64,000 nucleotides of DNA, taken from Emiliania huxleyi CCMP1516 (lineage: Eukaryota > Haptophyta > Isochrysidales > Noelaerhabdaceae). The stretch spans positions 293,809-357,808 of the forward strand of contig NW_005198751.1 of NCBI RefSeq assembly GCF_000372725.1. Direction: 5' to 3'. Positions 42,072-52,039 of this stretch are shown one piece after another. The notes beneath the pieces were generated by a model. That model worked only from the letters and a program-made list of their open reading frames with translations, did no database searches and was not told where the DNA came from. How positions within the stretch are numbered: the stretch's first letter is position 1; every line of letters starts with the position of its first letter. The position numbers were made by a program, and so were the translations under genes.

Positions 42072-43812
42072 ATGCTCGGGTATAGTGAGCTCGAGACGAG
42101 TACCTGCGCGTCGTACGGACTCCTCGGGAGCGCCGCCAAGCAGCGCCGCGCTTCGAGAGCGCTCCGCCTGGCGGTTGGCACCGGACTGGGCCTGGCCTCA
42201 GCACTTGTGCTTGTGGGTTTGACGACCGGCGGGTTCCCATCTTCGCTCCTCACGCGCGATGATGGGCCGCGCTATCCTCAGGCGTGGGAGCAGTGCGGCG
42301 GCTCTGATTGGACGGGACCAAAGCAGTGCCCCATGGACCACACTTGCCTGGTCCGCCGGGAGAAGTTTTCGCAATGTGTGCCCGTCTGGCTCGACGATTG
42401 GCTCGGATGGCGCACCGGCGACGGAGCCATCTACGACGATGGGCCAGCAGACGATATCGTGGCACATCTTGCCAAGCCTATGCACGACAGCAAGTCTCCC
42501 CCTCGAAACCCTGGACCATGGGAGCAATGCGGCGGCAAGTCCTACGAGGGGCCGACGGCATGCCCCCGCGAGTACACCTGTCAGTACCGCCGCGAGACAT
42601 TCAGCCAGTGCATCCCCCAGTTCATCGCAAAATGGATCCCGTCCCACCCGGCGCACGACAACGACGACGCCGATCAAAAGGTGGGCGCCCTACCACTCGT
42701 CTCACCCACTCACCCACCCTGAACCTGCCTCGGCCCTCGCTTCCAGCACCGCCTCGGCTCCGACGACGCCAGCTCGGACGACGACGACGCCGACCGCCCG
42801 GACACGGACGATAAGCACGATCCGGAGAAGGTGCGACCCCGGCCCTCCGTTCCCTCAGCCGCAATCTAGCTGGTATGGGCGGTGGTGGAGGCGTTGTCGC
42901 CGCCAGCGGCGTGAGATGAACCGAGATGAACCGAGATGCGCCGCGATCGCCTCTGCCGCGCCTGACGCAGCCCTCGGACGACGACGACGTCGACAGCAAG
43001 GACGACGATGACAAGCACGACCCGGTGAGTCGTCCAGCGCACCTCCCTCAGTGGCCAGCCACTCACTGGCGCTCTGCCTTGTGCCGTGCATACAGGACGA
43101 GACGCGTGACGATGACAAGCACGCCGACGAAGATGGCGAGAAGGACTCGGCCCACAGTCATGACGACGCGGACAAGGCGCTTGCCTGCCGCCGGCGCCAG
43201 CCCTTCCCCGCTTGCGTCTGTGCCGCCTCTGACTCTGCCTTGGCCTCGCCACAGCACCGCCACGGCTCGGACGACGACGACGCCGACCGCCCGGACAAGG
43301 ACGATAAGCACGATCCGGAGAAGGTGCGACCCCGGCCCTCCGTTCCCTCAGCCGCAATCTAGCTGGTATGGGCGGTGGTGGAGGCGATGTCGCCGCCAGC
43401 GGCGTGAGATGAACCGAGATGAACCGAGATGCGCCGCGATCGCCTCTGCCGCCCCTGACGCAGCCCTCGGACGACGACGACGTCGACAGCAAGGACGACG
43501 ATGACAAGCACGACCCGGTGAGTCGTCCAGCGCACCTCCCTCAGTGACCAGCCACTCACTGGCGCTCTGCCTTGTGCCGTGCATACAGGACGAGACGCGT
43601 GACGATGACAAGCACGCCGACAGTAAGGTGCCGGCTGGCCATCGATGCCCGCCCAGGACCCCACTCCGCCCCTGACTCTGCCTCTGCCCTCGCCGCAGCA
43701 CCACAACGACTACGGCTCGAGCGACGCCGACGATGACACCGACAGCAAGCACGACGACGACGCGGACAAGGACGGCAAGCACGCCAACGATAGCGATGAC
43801 GATTCCAAGTAG
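42072..43812 (+). CDS. Type II membrane protein with two CBM1 modules and acidic tail
   Basis: CBM1 is the short fungal-type cellulose-binding module held by disulfides. Eight exons: 42072-42680, 42747-42830, 42971-43024, 43096-43176, 43255-43323, 43464-43517, 43589-43627, 43699-43812; all introns are phase 0 and one is GC-AG. Exon 1 encodes a cytosolic tail, a membrane anchor (residues ~36-58, LAVGTGLGLASALVLVGLTT) and two modules: WEQCGGSDWTGPKQCPMDHT-C...FSQCVP and WEQCGGKSYEGPTACPREYT-C...FSQCIP, both with the QCGG, GP..C and SQC landmarks. Exons 2-8 encode Asp/Lys/His-rich repeats such as SDDDDVDSKDDDDKHDP and end HANDSDDDSK. The protein probably sits at the cell surface or Golgi, binding polysaccharide, with the acidic tail perhaps binding calcium or mineral (inference). 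Confidence 0.85.
42747..43627 (+). repeat. Tandemly duplicated exon block
   Basis: Exons 2-4 with their introns (42775-43135) are repeated as exons 5-7 (43270-43620), nearly identical including intron sequence (for example TGGTATGGGCGGTGGTGGAG in both). The offset is about 493 bp. Confidence 0.9.
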
Positions 43813-44032
43813 GAACACCCCTTCCATTTGAAGTGCGTTGCGAAGAGCCGGTCTGCGGTCACCCTACACTCTCGTCCTCTCAAACTTCCACACCGCGCTC
43901 TCGCGCTCGTCTGCTCTGCCTCTGGGCGAGAGGCTCTGGCCTCTGCGCCCCGGCGCGGCCGCGGGAGCTGCCTTCACACACACGGCTGGGTCCGGTCACC
44001 CGAGTCCTGAAATTTAGTAAAAGCCTAGCCGT

Positions 44033-44096
44033 GTTTGCTAGTCCCCCATCGGGAGGACGACCCCGGCTAGTCGCCGACCACACCACCCACAAACGG
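44033..44096 (-). repeat. Dispersed TAAA-tailed repeat, partial copy C
   Basis: Reverse copy of the CCCCATCGGGAGGACGACCC end of the family only. Confidence 0.75.
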
Positions 44097-44098
44097 GG

Positions 44099-44583
44099 TT
44101 CTCTGGTAGGACGGGAACGAGATGATAGTAGGGAGTAGAAGAAAGCAAAGAGGAGCCCTGCGCACGCACGACTCCGCAGGAGAAACCCCTCCCCAGACAA
44201 AACACAAGGGAGAGGAGGGTGGGTCACAGAAAACTGCGGCCGCCAGCGACTGAGCGTCTCGCTGGCGGACGGGGAGAGGAACACAAAGGGACGTCCGGAC
44301 GTCCATCCACTGGGATGAGAATACTGGAGATCTGAGGTCGAATCTGCCGATTCCACAGCCGCCCACAGGAGCGCCGCCTCAACACGGGGTCTCGGCTCTA
44401 TCGAGCCATGCTAGCTCCAGCCGCAGCCCCACCCGGCCGCCCGAGGGTGTTCCCGCAGGCAGAGAAGACCAATCCTGGGGGAAGTAACCTTCTCTGGTAG
44501 GACGGGAACGAGATGATAGTAGGGAGTAGAAGAAAGCAAAGAGGAGCCCTGCGCACGCACGACTCCGCAGGAGAAACCCCTCC
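44099..44583 (+). repeat. 94-bp direct repeat pair (44099-44192 and 44490-44583)
   Basis: Both copies begin TTCTCTGGTAGGACGGGAAC and end GCAGGAGAAACCCCTCCC, essentially identical. The 300 bp between them has no recognised gene. The spacing suggests a duplication or a pair of element ends. Confidence 0.9.
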
Positions 44584-44785
44584 CGCCCGTGCTTGCGCAG
44601 CGCAGCCTCCTCCTCCCTACGCGCAAGCTGGGCATGAGGATGATGGCGATTATGTCATGGCGTTGACGATCGCCAATACAGCCGTGATGCAAACGCAGAT
44701 GAGGACGAACAGATGCCGATGGTGATAAGAGGTTCCCACCCTTGAGAGACGCGCCGAGTTGCCTCGCCGCGCCGCTGTTGATGAC

Positions 44786-45056
44786 GGTACCTCGCGCGTC
44801 CGCTATGCGGTGCCGCGAGCTTCCGCTTGTGTATGGAAACCGATGGTGCCTCGCGCGTCCGCTATGCGGTGCCGCGAGCGTCCGTCTGTCTCCAGCGAGG
44901 ATGGTACCTCACGCGTCCGCTGCGCGGTGCCGTGAGCCTCCTTCCGTCGCCTGTTGCTGGGCGGTGCCTCGCGCGTCCGCTGTGCGGTGCCGCGAGCGTC
45001 CGACACCAGCAACTACGGTACCTCGCGCGTCCGCTATGCGGTGCCGCGAGCTTCCG
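44786..45056 (+). repeat. Five hairpin repeats separated by unlike spacers
   Basis: A ~40-bp unit (GGTACCTCGCGCGTCCGCTA then TGCGGTGCCGCGAGC and TTCCG) starts at 44786, 44845, 44903, 44963 and 45017. The 14-20-bp spacers between units are unlike one another. Each unit can fold as a 6-bp stem (CTCGCG/CGCGAG), a 3x3 internal loop, a 4-bp stem (CCGC/GCGG) and a 3-base loop. In unit 3 the stem is CTCACG/CGTGAG, a compensatory change. Confidence 0.9.
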
Positions 45057-45118
45057 ATGTGATTGACACGCTGCCGGGCTGTGTAGCCGCCACCCGACCG
45101 CCGCGTGACGATGGTGCC

Positions 45119-45224
45119 TCCAGACACGAACCAACCCTGCACAAAGAGATCGCAAGGGCGGGGACCTGTTCCTTTTTACCCACCTCACAGTAGAGAGGTG
45201 TCTGTTTTTATTTATTTATTTAAG
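45119..45224 (-). repeat. Dispersed TAAA-tailed repeat, copy D
   Basis: Reverse copy with TTTATTTATTTATTTAAG at its right end, facing the forward copy at 46493 across the coiled-coil ORF. Confidence 0.85.
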
Positions 45225-45565
45225 CCGTGTTTGTATAGCCGCGGTATTTATTTACGGTTGCCGGCACCAACTTGATTCCCGGATGCGCGTCTCATGGCCG
45301 GGTCACGGGACGGGGAGGGAGGGGGGTGGATCCGTAAATCCGTAAATCCTAAATTTGTAAGCAAAGCCACCAGAGCGCCCCCCATCACACCCAGCTACCA
45401 GGCAGACAGAGATCCAGCACTCGCGACACGCTGAGAAGCCGGAGGCTGGCCTCTCCAATGCTCGCGCAACGCTGTCTGCACGCGCTCGTGCAGCTCTCCG
45501 GGGTCCGGGCGGCCCACACGGTGGGAGGGTCGACGACCGTACGACTGTAACGCTACGTATATCTC

Positions 45566-46468
45566 TTAACAATCACTATGTTCGCGTTTGCGCTGCGCCT
45601 CTGCGAGTGCGATTATCAACCCCTCACGCGTGTGCATAATCCCCTCCATCTTGTCGTATACAGCCTTGACCTCTCCGCCTCTGCGGCACATCAGCGCGCC
45701 TCGCCTCTGCCTCCATCGAAATCTGCCGCGCGACGAGCTGCTCCTGCATCTTGGCCCGCATCTCGCCGATACGCCACTCACACTCAGCTCGAGCTGCGTG
45801 TTTTGCCTCGTCGGCCATCCGCTCGGCCGCTTTGATGTCGCGTTTAGCAGCCTGCTGCGCTCTCCTCAGGTTGTCGCAGTGGGAGCGCCTCAGCTCTTGT
45901 GCCGCAGCATGCTCATCCCGCGCCGACGCGAGTGCCCTCTTCACAGCGCTCGCAGAGCGCTGCTCAGAAGCGAGCTCCTTGGTCTGTGACCGCAACTTCT
46001 CTTCCAACTCCTGCCGGAGCAGCATCTCAGCACTCGCACTACTCGCGGCTGCATGGATGTCCGAGACATTAGCGTGTTTTGTGAGTCTGTGCTGACGAGA
46101 GTGCGGGAGAAGCTTCCCTTGTGCTGCACAGAGATTACGCCAGCGGTAGCAGTGCTGCCTGGGGACACAACAACATTGCTCGTGGCCGAGCTGGCATAAG
46201 CCGCCGCACCAGCCTCTGCGGCTGCAGCGGTGCTTCGGATCGCGTCGAGCACCGCGCCTGTATCGTGCATGAGCACAGCCTCGAACGTACTGAGGTCGGC
46301 TACCCCGAGTTCGTTGAGCAGGCGCTCCAGCACAATGCTGAGCTGCGTCGGTGCCATGTGTCGACGTGTCCAAGCACCAAGGCGAGGGGAACGGACGTCG
46401 CCGAAAGTCATTATTTCACGCCGAGTTCGATACGACCGAGTTCGTACCCTCGTACCCAATAAAGCCAT
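45566..46468 (-). pseudogene. Frameshifted coiled-coil protein
   Basis: Minus-strand reading gives an N-terminal helical domain (TQLSIVLERLLNELGVADLS, TFEAVLMHDTGAVLDAIRST). After a shift at an AAAA run near 46085 comes a long heptad-rich coiled coil (MLLRQELEEKLRSQTKELAS, SAVKRALASARDEHAAAQEL, AAERMADEAKHAARAECEWR, MRAKMQEQLVARQISMEAEA). After a second shift near 45690 it continues GGEVKAVYDKMEGIMHTREG and LIIALAEAQRKREHSDC, stopping at 45566. Coiled-coil character continues across both shifts, so an ancestral gene of about 270 residues was broken or the assembly has indels. No named family. Inverted copies of the TAAA-tailed repeat flank it. Confidence 0.5.
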
Positions 46469-46492
46469 ACGCCGAGAGACGCGCTGCGACGT

Positions 46493-46955
46493 GCGAATAA
46501 ATAAATAAAAACGGACACCTCTCTACTGTGAGATGGGTAAAAAGTCCCACAGGGTTTTTACCCTCCGCGTGAGGATCGGCGCGGCGAGGGGGTAGGTTCG
46601 AATTCGCCGCGCAACATTTCACCCCCACAGGACCCCGCCCACCCCCCCTCATGGTCCCACCTAGCACCCCAATGAGCTTTCGCACCCCCTCCTTGCGCAG
46701 TGTCCCCCACTATGTCGTATGTGTCGCCGTTTTCGGGGCACGCTATCCTGTGCAGTCAGGGCAAGTGGGGGCGAGGCGCACTCCCATCTCTCCTGTGTAC
46801 GGGTGGTGACTGTGAGACTGTCCCTAGTCTCGGAGGGGGGCTTGAAGCTAAGAATATTTTATTTTGTGAGATGGGTAAAAAGGAACAGGTCCCCGCCCTT
46901 GCGATCTTTGTGCAGGGTTCTTTGTGGGTGTGGACTGTGGTCCGCGGCGACTAGC
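46493..46955 (+). repeat. Dispersed TAAA-tailed repeat, copies E (46493-46550) and F (46853-46955)
   Basis: Copy E has the AATAAATAAATAAAAACGGA start and breaks off after GATGGGTAAAAAG. Copy F begins near GAGATGGGTAAAAAGGAACA and continues to CGGCGACTAGCCG. 46956-47229 has no recognised gene. Confidence 0.8.
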
Positions 46956-47229
46956 CGACGTGCGAGAGAGAGAGAGACACGCCCGAATTTACCCGGGTTT
47001 ACGCCCCGAGGAGTCTTTGACAAATCGCTCTCAAGAGACAAGTGTCCACGGCACGTCGTCAGTTAACACCACGTCGAGTTGTTAACGTACCTTAAACGGA
47101 AATTAAGGTAAGGGAATTTCGGCCCCCCTGAGGCTGAGCGCTCAGGTCCTCACGAGACGGAGAGGAGAGTGAGGTCTGACGGAGGAGAGTGCGTGTCTGC
47201 TCTCACTTCCGTCCCACGGACGGCGGCTG

Positions 47230-49311
47230 TTAGGGATCGAATCGAATATGCCTGAGGCGCGCCGGGGGAGGCTGCGTCTTCATAACTTCACGAAGCGCCA
47301 TAGTCGCATAGGCACCAGGCGGTAAGTCGAACTGCACCGCGACATCGCAAGTTGCCTCCCCCTCGGCGCTGGCATCGAGCATGCCCACTGTAGCGGCCGC
47401 CTCCATGCGCTGCCCCTCTGAGCTCGGCGAGGTCTCCCCGTGGCTGCTACAGTCCCCGTGGCCGCGACACCGCTGCCGCTCGGAGCTAGCGCCGCCCTCC
47501 ACGCATGCAGTCGGCGGCGGCGGCGCAGCTTTTGCCTGGTGGGGCGGCGCTCGGCGTGAGCTGCAAGGCGCGACGCACCCACAGCCTCTCTCCGCGCGCC
47601 CTTTGGGAGCTGCCAGCTGGGGAGCTGGCCGCTCATCTCTCGCGAGTCTCGGTGCGTCTCGTGTGAACTCGCCTGGAGCAGCTCCCAGCTCATGCGGCGC
47701 GGGCGAAGGAGCAGCCGTCGGTAGGAGCCGAGCAGCGGCAGCGGCGGCTGCTCCTTGTCCGAGGAGACCTCCAGCTCGCCTCCGTCCGGGTCGACTCCGT
47801 CGTAGCAGAGGAGGCGCCGCAGCAGCGAGCCAACCTCGTCGCGCGGGAAGAGGGTGCGGCTCCCCGCGAGGGGGAGCACCACCTGCTTGGCGGCGAACAC
47901 CTCCGCCGCCGCCTCTGCCGCGCTCACGATGTGGACGGACCGCCGCCGCCTCCTCCCCCGCTCGTAGGCGTGTGGCCCTCCGCCTCCCGCGGCTGCCTGT
48001 GCGCAGCCGTCGCACTCGCAGCCCGGCGGCAAGTCGGCGGGTCGCAGCCAGACCAGCTCTCCCTCGCGTGCGGGGCCGACGCCGTACCTGCGCAGCCGCT
48101 CTGAGGCGGCGATGTTCCAGAGGCGAGAGAAGTAGGCGTGGGCGAGCAGGCGGCGGTGCGGCAGCGGCAGCGAGAGGACCGCGTCACGGCACGCATCCGA
48201 GGTGAGGTCGCTCCACCTGCGGAGGTGAGGCCCTCGACGTGTCGCGGAAAAGAGCCGCGCAACCTCGCCTCGCGGAGGCGGCTTCCCACCCGTTGGGCTG
48301 CCGCGCGCGACCAGCGCCAGCCCCGCCGCCGTCGGTCGCCTCGCCGGCGAGCCGTGCGAGCAGGGCGCGCTGCAGGTGGCGGCTGCGAGGCATCAGCCGG
48401 AGAGCGGAGCGGGCGTCGCGCCTGCGGGCACGCCGCGGCGCGTGTGACCGCCCCGGCAGAGCGGCCAAGGCCCGCCGCGGCAGCCTCACCCGACCGCCCA
48501 CGCCTCGTGCGCCTCTAGCTCTGCCGAGCTGGTCCGCCCACCGGCCGGCGGAGAGAGGGCCTTGCACACCGCGTCGTCGTACCGCCGCAGCAGGCACGCG
48601 AGCCCAACCTCGTGGGTGGGGGTGGGGGTGGGGGTGAGGGTGGGGGTGAGGGTGAGGATTAGGATGAGGGCAAGGCACCTCGTGGTTGACGCTCGCCCCG
48701 GACCCAAAGCGCTGCAGCCCAAAGTAGTTGATAAAGCCGCGCCGCTTCAGCGCCCGCAGCGCCTTGTCGATGCGCCGCCCGCCGCCCGCCACGCCGCGCA
48801 CGACGATGCGGAAGCGGTTGCCCCCGCAGCCACCGAGCCGCAGCTTGGTTGCGGTCGGCCAGGCGCGGCCGAGCCTCAGGCAGGGAGGCGGAGCGCACGC
48901 CGCGACGGCCTCGGGTGTCACGTCTCGCGCCACGACCTCCTGCGTCGTCACGGCGCGATAGTCCTTCAGGCCAGCCACGGAGAAGGAGCGAGTGGGCACG
49001 CCGAGGAGCGAGCCCAGCTCGGCGAGCGCGCCGAGCGTGTCGAGCCGCTCCTTTTGCAGCACAAACCGCACGTTGCTGCCCTCGCTACCGGCGTCCTCCG
49101 GCAGTGGGGACGAGTCCAGCGACACCTCCTCTCCAGAGGCGCGCAGCTCGTTGACCTGAAAATCAGCCGGCGTGACCTTCAGGGCGCCGCCAAAGCCCGC
49201 GACATCAGGCGTCGCATAGTCAAAGATGCCGACGTCGCGCTCAACGTCGCGGCTCGAGCGATCCTTGCGCATCGAGGAGTTCTTCGAGCGGTTCCGGGCT
49301 GCAGTCCCCAC
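47230..49311 (-). CDS. PUS7: TruD-family pseudouridine synthase (Pus7-like)
   Basis: Pus7/TruD converts uridine to pseudouridine in tRNA (position 13) and other RNAs. Exon 1 (49311 to about 48684) has GFGGALKVTPADFQVNELRA, RFVLQKERLDTLGALAELGS, FSVAGLKDYRAVTTQEV (the motif with the catalytic Asp) and GFINYFGLQRFGSGASVNHE. A GT-AG intron with a G-rich repeat joins to VGLACLLRRYDDAVCKALSP. Later exons give LMPRSRHLQRALLARLAGE, WSDLTSDACRDAVLSLPLPH RRLLAHAYFSRLWN (family HAYQSYLWN) and VVLPLAGSRTLFPRDEVGS, and the end FDLPPGAYATMALREVMKT is the family's last motif. A ~100-residue low-complexity or intronic stretch lies before it. The gene is divergent from the DUF3431 gene across a foldback element. 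Confidence 0.9.
48612..48662 (+). repeat. G-rich hexamer repeat in PUS7 intron
   Basis: GTGGGG/GTGAGG hexamers, about eight units, in the first PUS7 intron; G-quadruplex-prone. Confidence 0.85.
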
Positions 49312-49395
49312 GCTACGGAGGGCGCCGCCTTGTCTCTGAGCAGAAAAAAATAATGCTCGATTAATGACTGCACTCCAAGTGCTCCAACAAGTACT

Positions 49396-50397
49396 CCCTC
49401 AGCGGAGCTGGGAAGAGGACCGCCGCAAGCGGCGTGGCGTGGAGCGGTTGAGCATCCCTCCGGGGGCCCCTCTGCGCCGGGGAGGCGTTGTTGGAGGCTA
49501 GGACGCAAGCGTCCGTCGCCCTTTTCAAACTCGGGGCCCACTCCGCTACGCTCCGACCCGAATTTGGAGGGCCTAAAAGTTTAAGGTGTTGCTGCGCAAA
49601 AGGGGTCGGACACAGGGCGCAGCTCATGCTAAGTCCTATAAGTGCTAAGAGCTAGAAGGGGAGCTGAGAGAGCGACCAACTACCCTGTCCCGTTATTGCG
49701 TACACCAACACCACAAAAGCTCTCTCTCTCCTGTCCTCACTCAGGGGGGCGGTCACTCAAACTACCGGAGTCCCTCGACTAGCTGCCACGTTGCCGACCG
49801 AGAGCGGATCTCCGAGGAGAGTGAGGGTGCGCCTCCCCTCACTGCTGGCCTGGCTGCGCACCGCCCCACAAAGCACCCCCTCGAGCATCTCTACAAGCAC
49901 AAGCACAAGGGCGACCTTCTCCAAGTCGTCAACACGCCCGGCGGCTCCGACAAGACTTTTTTAGCCTTGGCCACCCTCCTTGCGGAGCAGGAGGAGATCC
50001 GCTCTCGGTCGGCAACGTGGCAGCTAGTCGAGAGACTCGGTAGTTGTGAACCCCCCTCTGTGCTCTGAGTGAGGACAGGAGAGAGAGAGCTTTTGTGGTG
50101 TTGGTGTATACGCAATAAACGGGACAGGGTAGTCGTTCTCTCTAGCTCCCCTTCTAGCTCTTAGCATGAGCTGCGCCCTGTGTCCGACCCCTTTTGCGCA
50201 GCAACACCTTAAACTTTTAGGCCCTCCAAATTCGGGTCGGAGCGTAGCGGAGTGGGCCCCGAGTTTGAAAAGGGCGACGGACGCTTGCGTCCTAGCCTCC
50301 AACAACGCCTCCCCGGCGCAGAGGGGCCCCCGGAGGGATGCTCAACCGCTCCACGCCACGCCGCTTGCGGCGGTCCTATTCCCAGCTCCGCTGAGGG
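49396..50397. mobile_element. 1-kb foldback element with ~400-bp inverted arms
   Basis: Arms 49396-49813 and 49993-50397 are near-identical inverted copies (landmarks CAGCGGAGCTGGGAA, GGGTCGGACACAGGGCGCAG, GAGAGCGGATCTCC) with one ~13-19-bp indel. The loop of about 180 bp has one plausible frame (KHKHKGDLLQVVNTPGGSDK, TFLALATLLAEQEEIR) and no known domain. The element occupies the whole space between PUS7 and the DUF3431 gene. Confidence 0.9.
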
Positions 50398-50473
50398 CCG
50401 CTCGTTATTTCAAGCAAGTGGTTTGCCGACCCGAGTTGATCTTCACCGACCTACGTCACACCAGATACCCCGG

Positions 50474-51653
50474 ATGCGCGTCACGCACGACCTCGTCGTG
50501 ACGCGGTACAACGAGGACCTCGCCTGGGTCGCGCGGTACGCGCAGCGGCCCGGCTGGCGCGTGTTTGTCTACCTCACCGGGCGTCGTGGCAGCGGGCTGC
50601 CGCCTGTGTGCAGCGGCTCGGCGGGCGGGCGGCGGCGCGTGCGTTGCTCGCGCATTCCCAACGCCGGCTACGAGTGGCACGGCTACCTGCGCCACGTGAT
50701 CGACCGGTACGAGACGCTGGCTCCCACCACCATCTTTCTGCAGGGCGACCCGCTCACAGTCTCGCCCGACGTCCACTGCCTCCTCAACGCGACGCGACTG
50801 TGGGCGCCGGTGCAGGTACTCTCGTGGGTGCAGATGGCGAAGCGGAAGATGGAGTTCTTTACCCAGTGCCGCGCCGCCAACCTCGGCGGCTGCCGCGTCT
50901 ACGTCGAGCCGGTGACCGCCGGGATGCGGCCGATGCTGCACGGCGACCGCTGGCTGCACCGCGCGTGCCGGATGGCGAAGCGGTTCAAGGGCAGCCTCTT
51001 CCGCTTCCTCGCCTCCCAGCTCGGGGGCGACCCCGCCCTCGCCAACGGCTCCGCCGCGCAGCACAAGTCGCTGCTCCGCGCGACGCCAGTGCCGCCTCAG
51101 CTCTACCGCGCGTACGGCGCGCAGTTCGCCGCGGCGGCGGAGGAGCTGCGGCGGCGGCCGAAGCCGTTCTACACGCGGCTGCTCCGCTGGCTCGTCACGC
51201 CGCACGACGCCATGCACACCGCGGGCTTCCTCGGAGTGTGGCGCGCCTATACGCCAAAGGCGACGTCCTGCCCTGCCCGCTCCCGCCGCCCAAGCCCCTC
51301 CCCTCCCCTCCCGCCCCTCCTTGCCGAGAGAGAGACGCTCCCGCACCTCTCCCCGCACCGCGCCGCAGGAGAAGGCCATCCTGCTCGAGCTCATCTGGAT
51401 GGCCCTGCTCGGCGCGGAGAGGCACGTGCCGCCCTCCCTCTGCTCGAGCTGCCTCCCCGCGGCACAGACGCTGCCCGTGCCGGTGGACGCGGTGGGGCCG
51501 TCGTGCGCGGCCGACTACTTCAGCGGAGCGCCGCGCGTCGAGGCGTGCAACGTCTCTGGCGACGGATGGGGCGGCAGGCGGCCGTGCAGCGGGGACGAGT
51601 GCGGACGCCTCAGCGTGCGATGTCTTGTCACGAAGAATGACGGCGAGAGGTGA
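50474..51653 (+). CDS. DUF3431 family protein (glycosyltransferase-like)
   Basis: DUF3431 proteins are found in fungi and algae and resemble glycosyltransferases; the activity is not established. Two exons, 50474-51259 and 51369-51653, with a phase-0 GC-AG intron (GCCAAAG then GCGACG; CGCAG then GAGAAG). Motifs: LVVTRYNEDLAWVARYAQRP, then VFVYLTGR, IPNAGYEWHGYLRHVIDRYE, TIFLQGDPLTVSPDV, LRRRPKPFYTRLLRWL, and FLGVWRAYTPK-EKAILLELI. The NxGxE...YL..I...Y and FLQGxP strings are the family signature. The C-terminal exon has eight Cys in a CSSCLP/CAADYF/CSGDECG pattern. The ATG at 50474 is taken; the 5' end lies 77 bp from the foldback element and no signal peptide is seen, so an upstream exon may be missing. 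Confidence 0.75.
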
Positions 51654-52039
51654 CGTGCACCGCCACCGGTGTGTTTGCTGTATCTGTAATGGAAAGTGTC
51701 TCCTATCTCCGACCTCGGAGCCTGTGTGTACTATAACGCCGGGCGGCCGTGTTTCCGTCGGCATTGCCGGCGGAGGGAGACCAGAGACCCAGAGTTCGAG
51801 AGAGAGCTACGCTCCGCGGGGCCGGGAGTCGGCGCGCCGGTCTGCCGGTGGAGGCCGGCCCCAACACACGTCTCAGCCGCCCACACGCATGCCCCAATCA
51901 ACTTGTCCCACACCACATGGACATGGAGCTCTCTCCTCTCTCATCATGATCAGCCCGGCCCACCTCTCCGGTGCCACACCGCAGGCTCCAAGCCCGTCGG
52001 TCGGGGCGCACAATCGGAGCGACCTCTTCAGCCGCGCAG
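51654..52039. other. Intergenic between convergent genes
   Basis: 3' ends of the DUF3431 (+) and KEN-motif (-) genes face each other here. Nothing else recognised. Confidence 0.5.

Noticed and set aside
42926..43507. Overlapping basic ORFs in the acidic exon region
   Set aside because: They read through introns and stop-free GC-rich DNA; the phase-0 spliced acidic exons explain the sequence better.
44786..45056. A CRISPR array
   Set aside because: Repeats with unlike spacers look similar, but spacers are only 14-20 bp and irregular, repeats vary, there are no cas genes, and the genome is eukaryotic.
46500..46620. A tRNA gene or tRNA-derived SINE head (GGTTCGAATTC resembles a B box)
   Set aside because: No cloverleaf could be drawn and no matching A box at the right distance was found.
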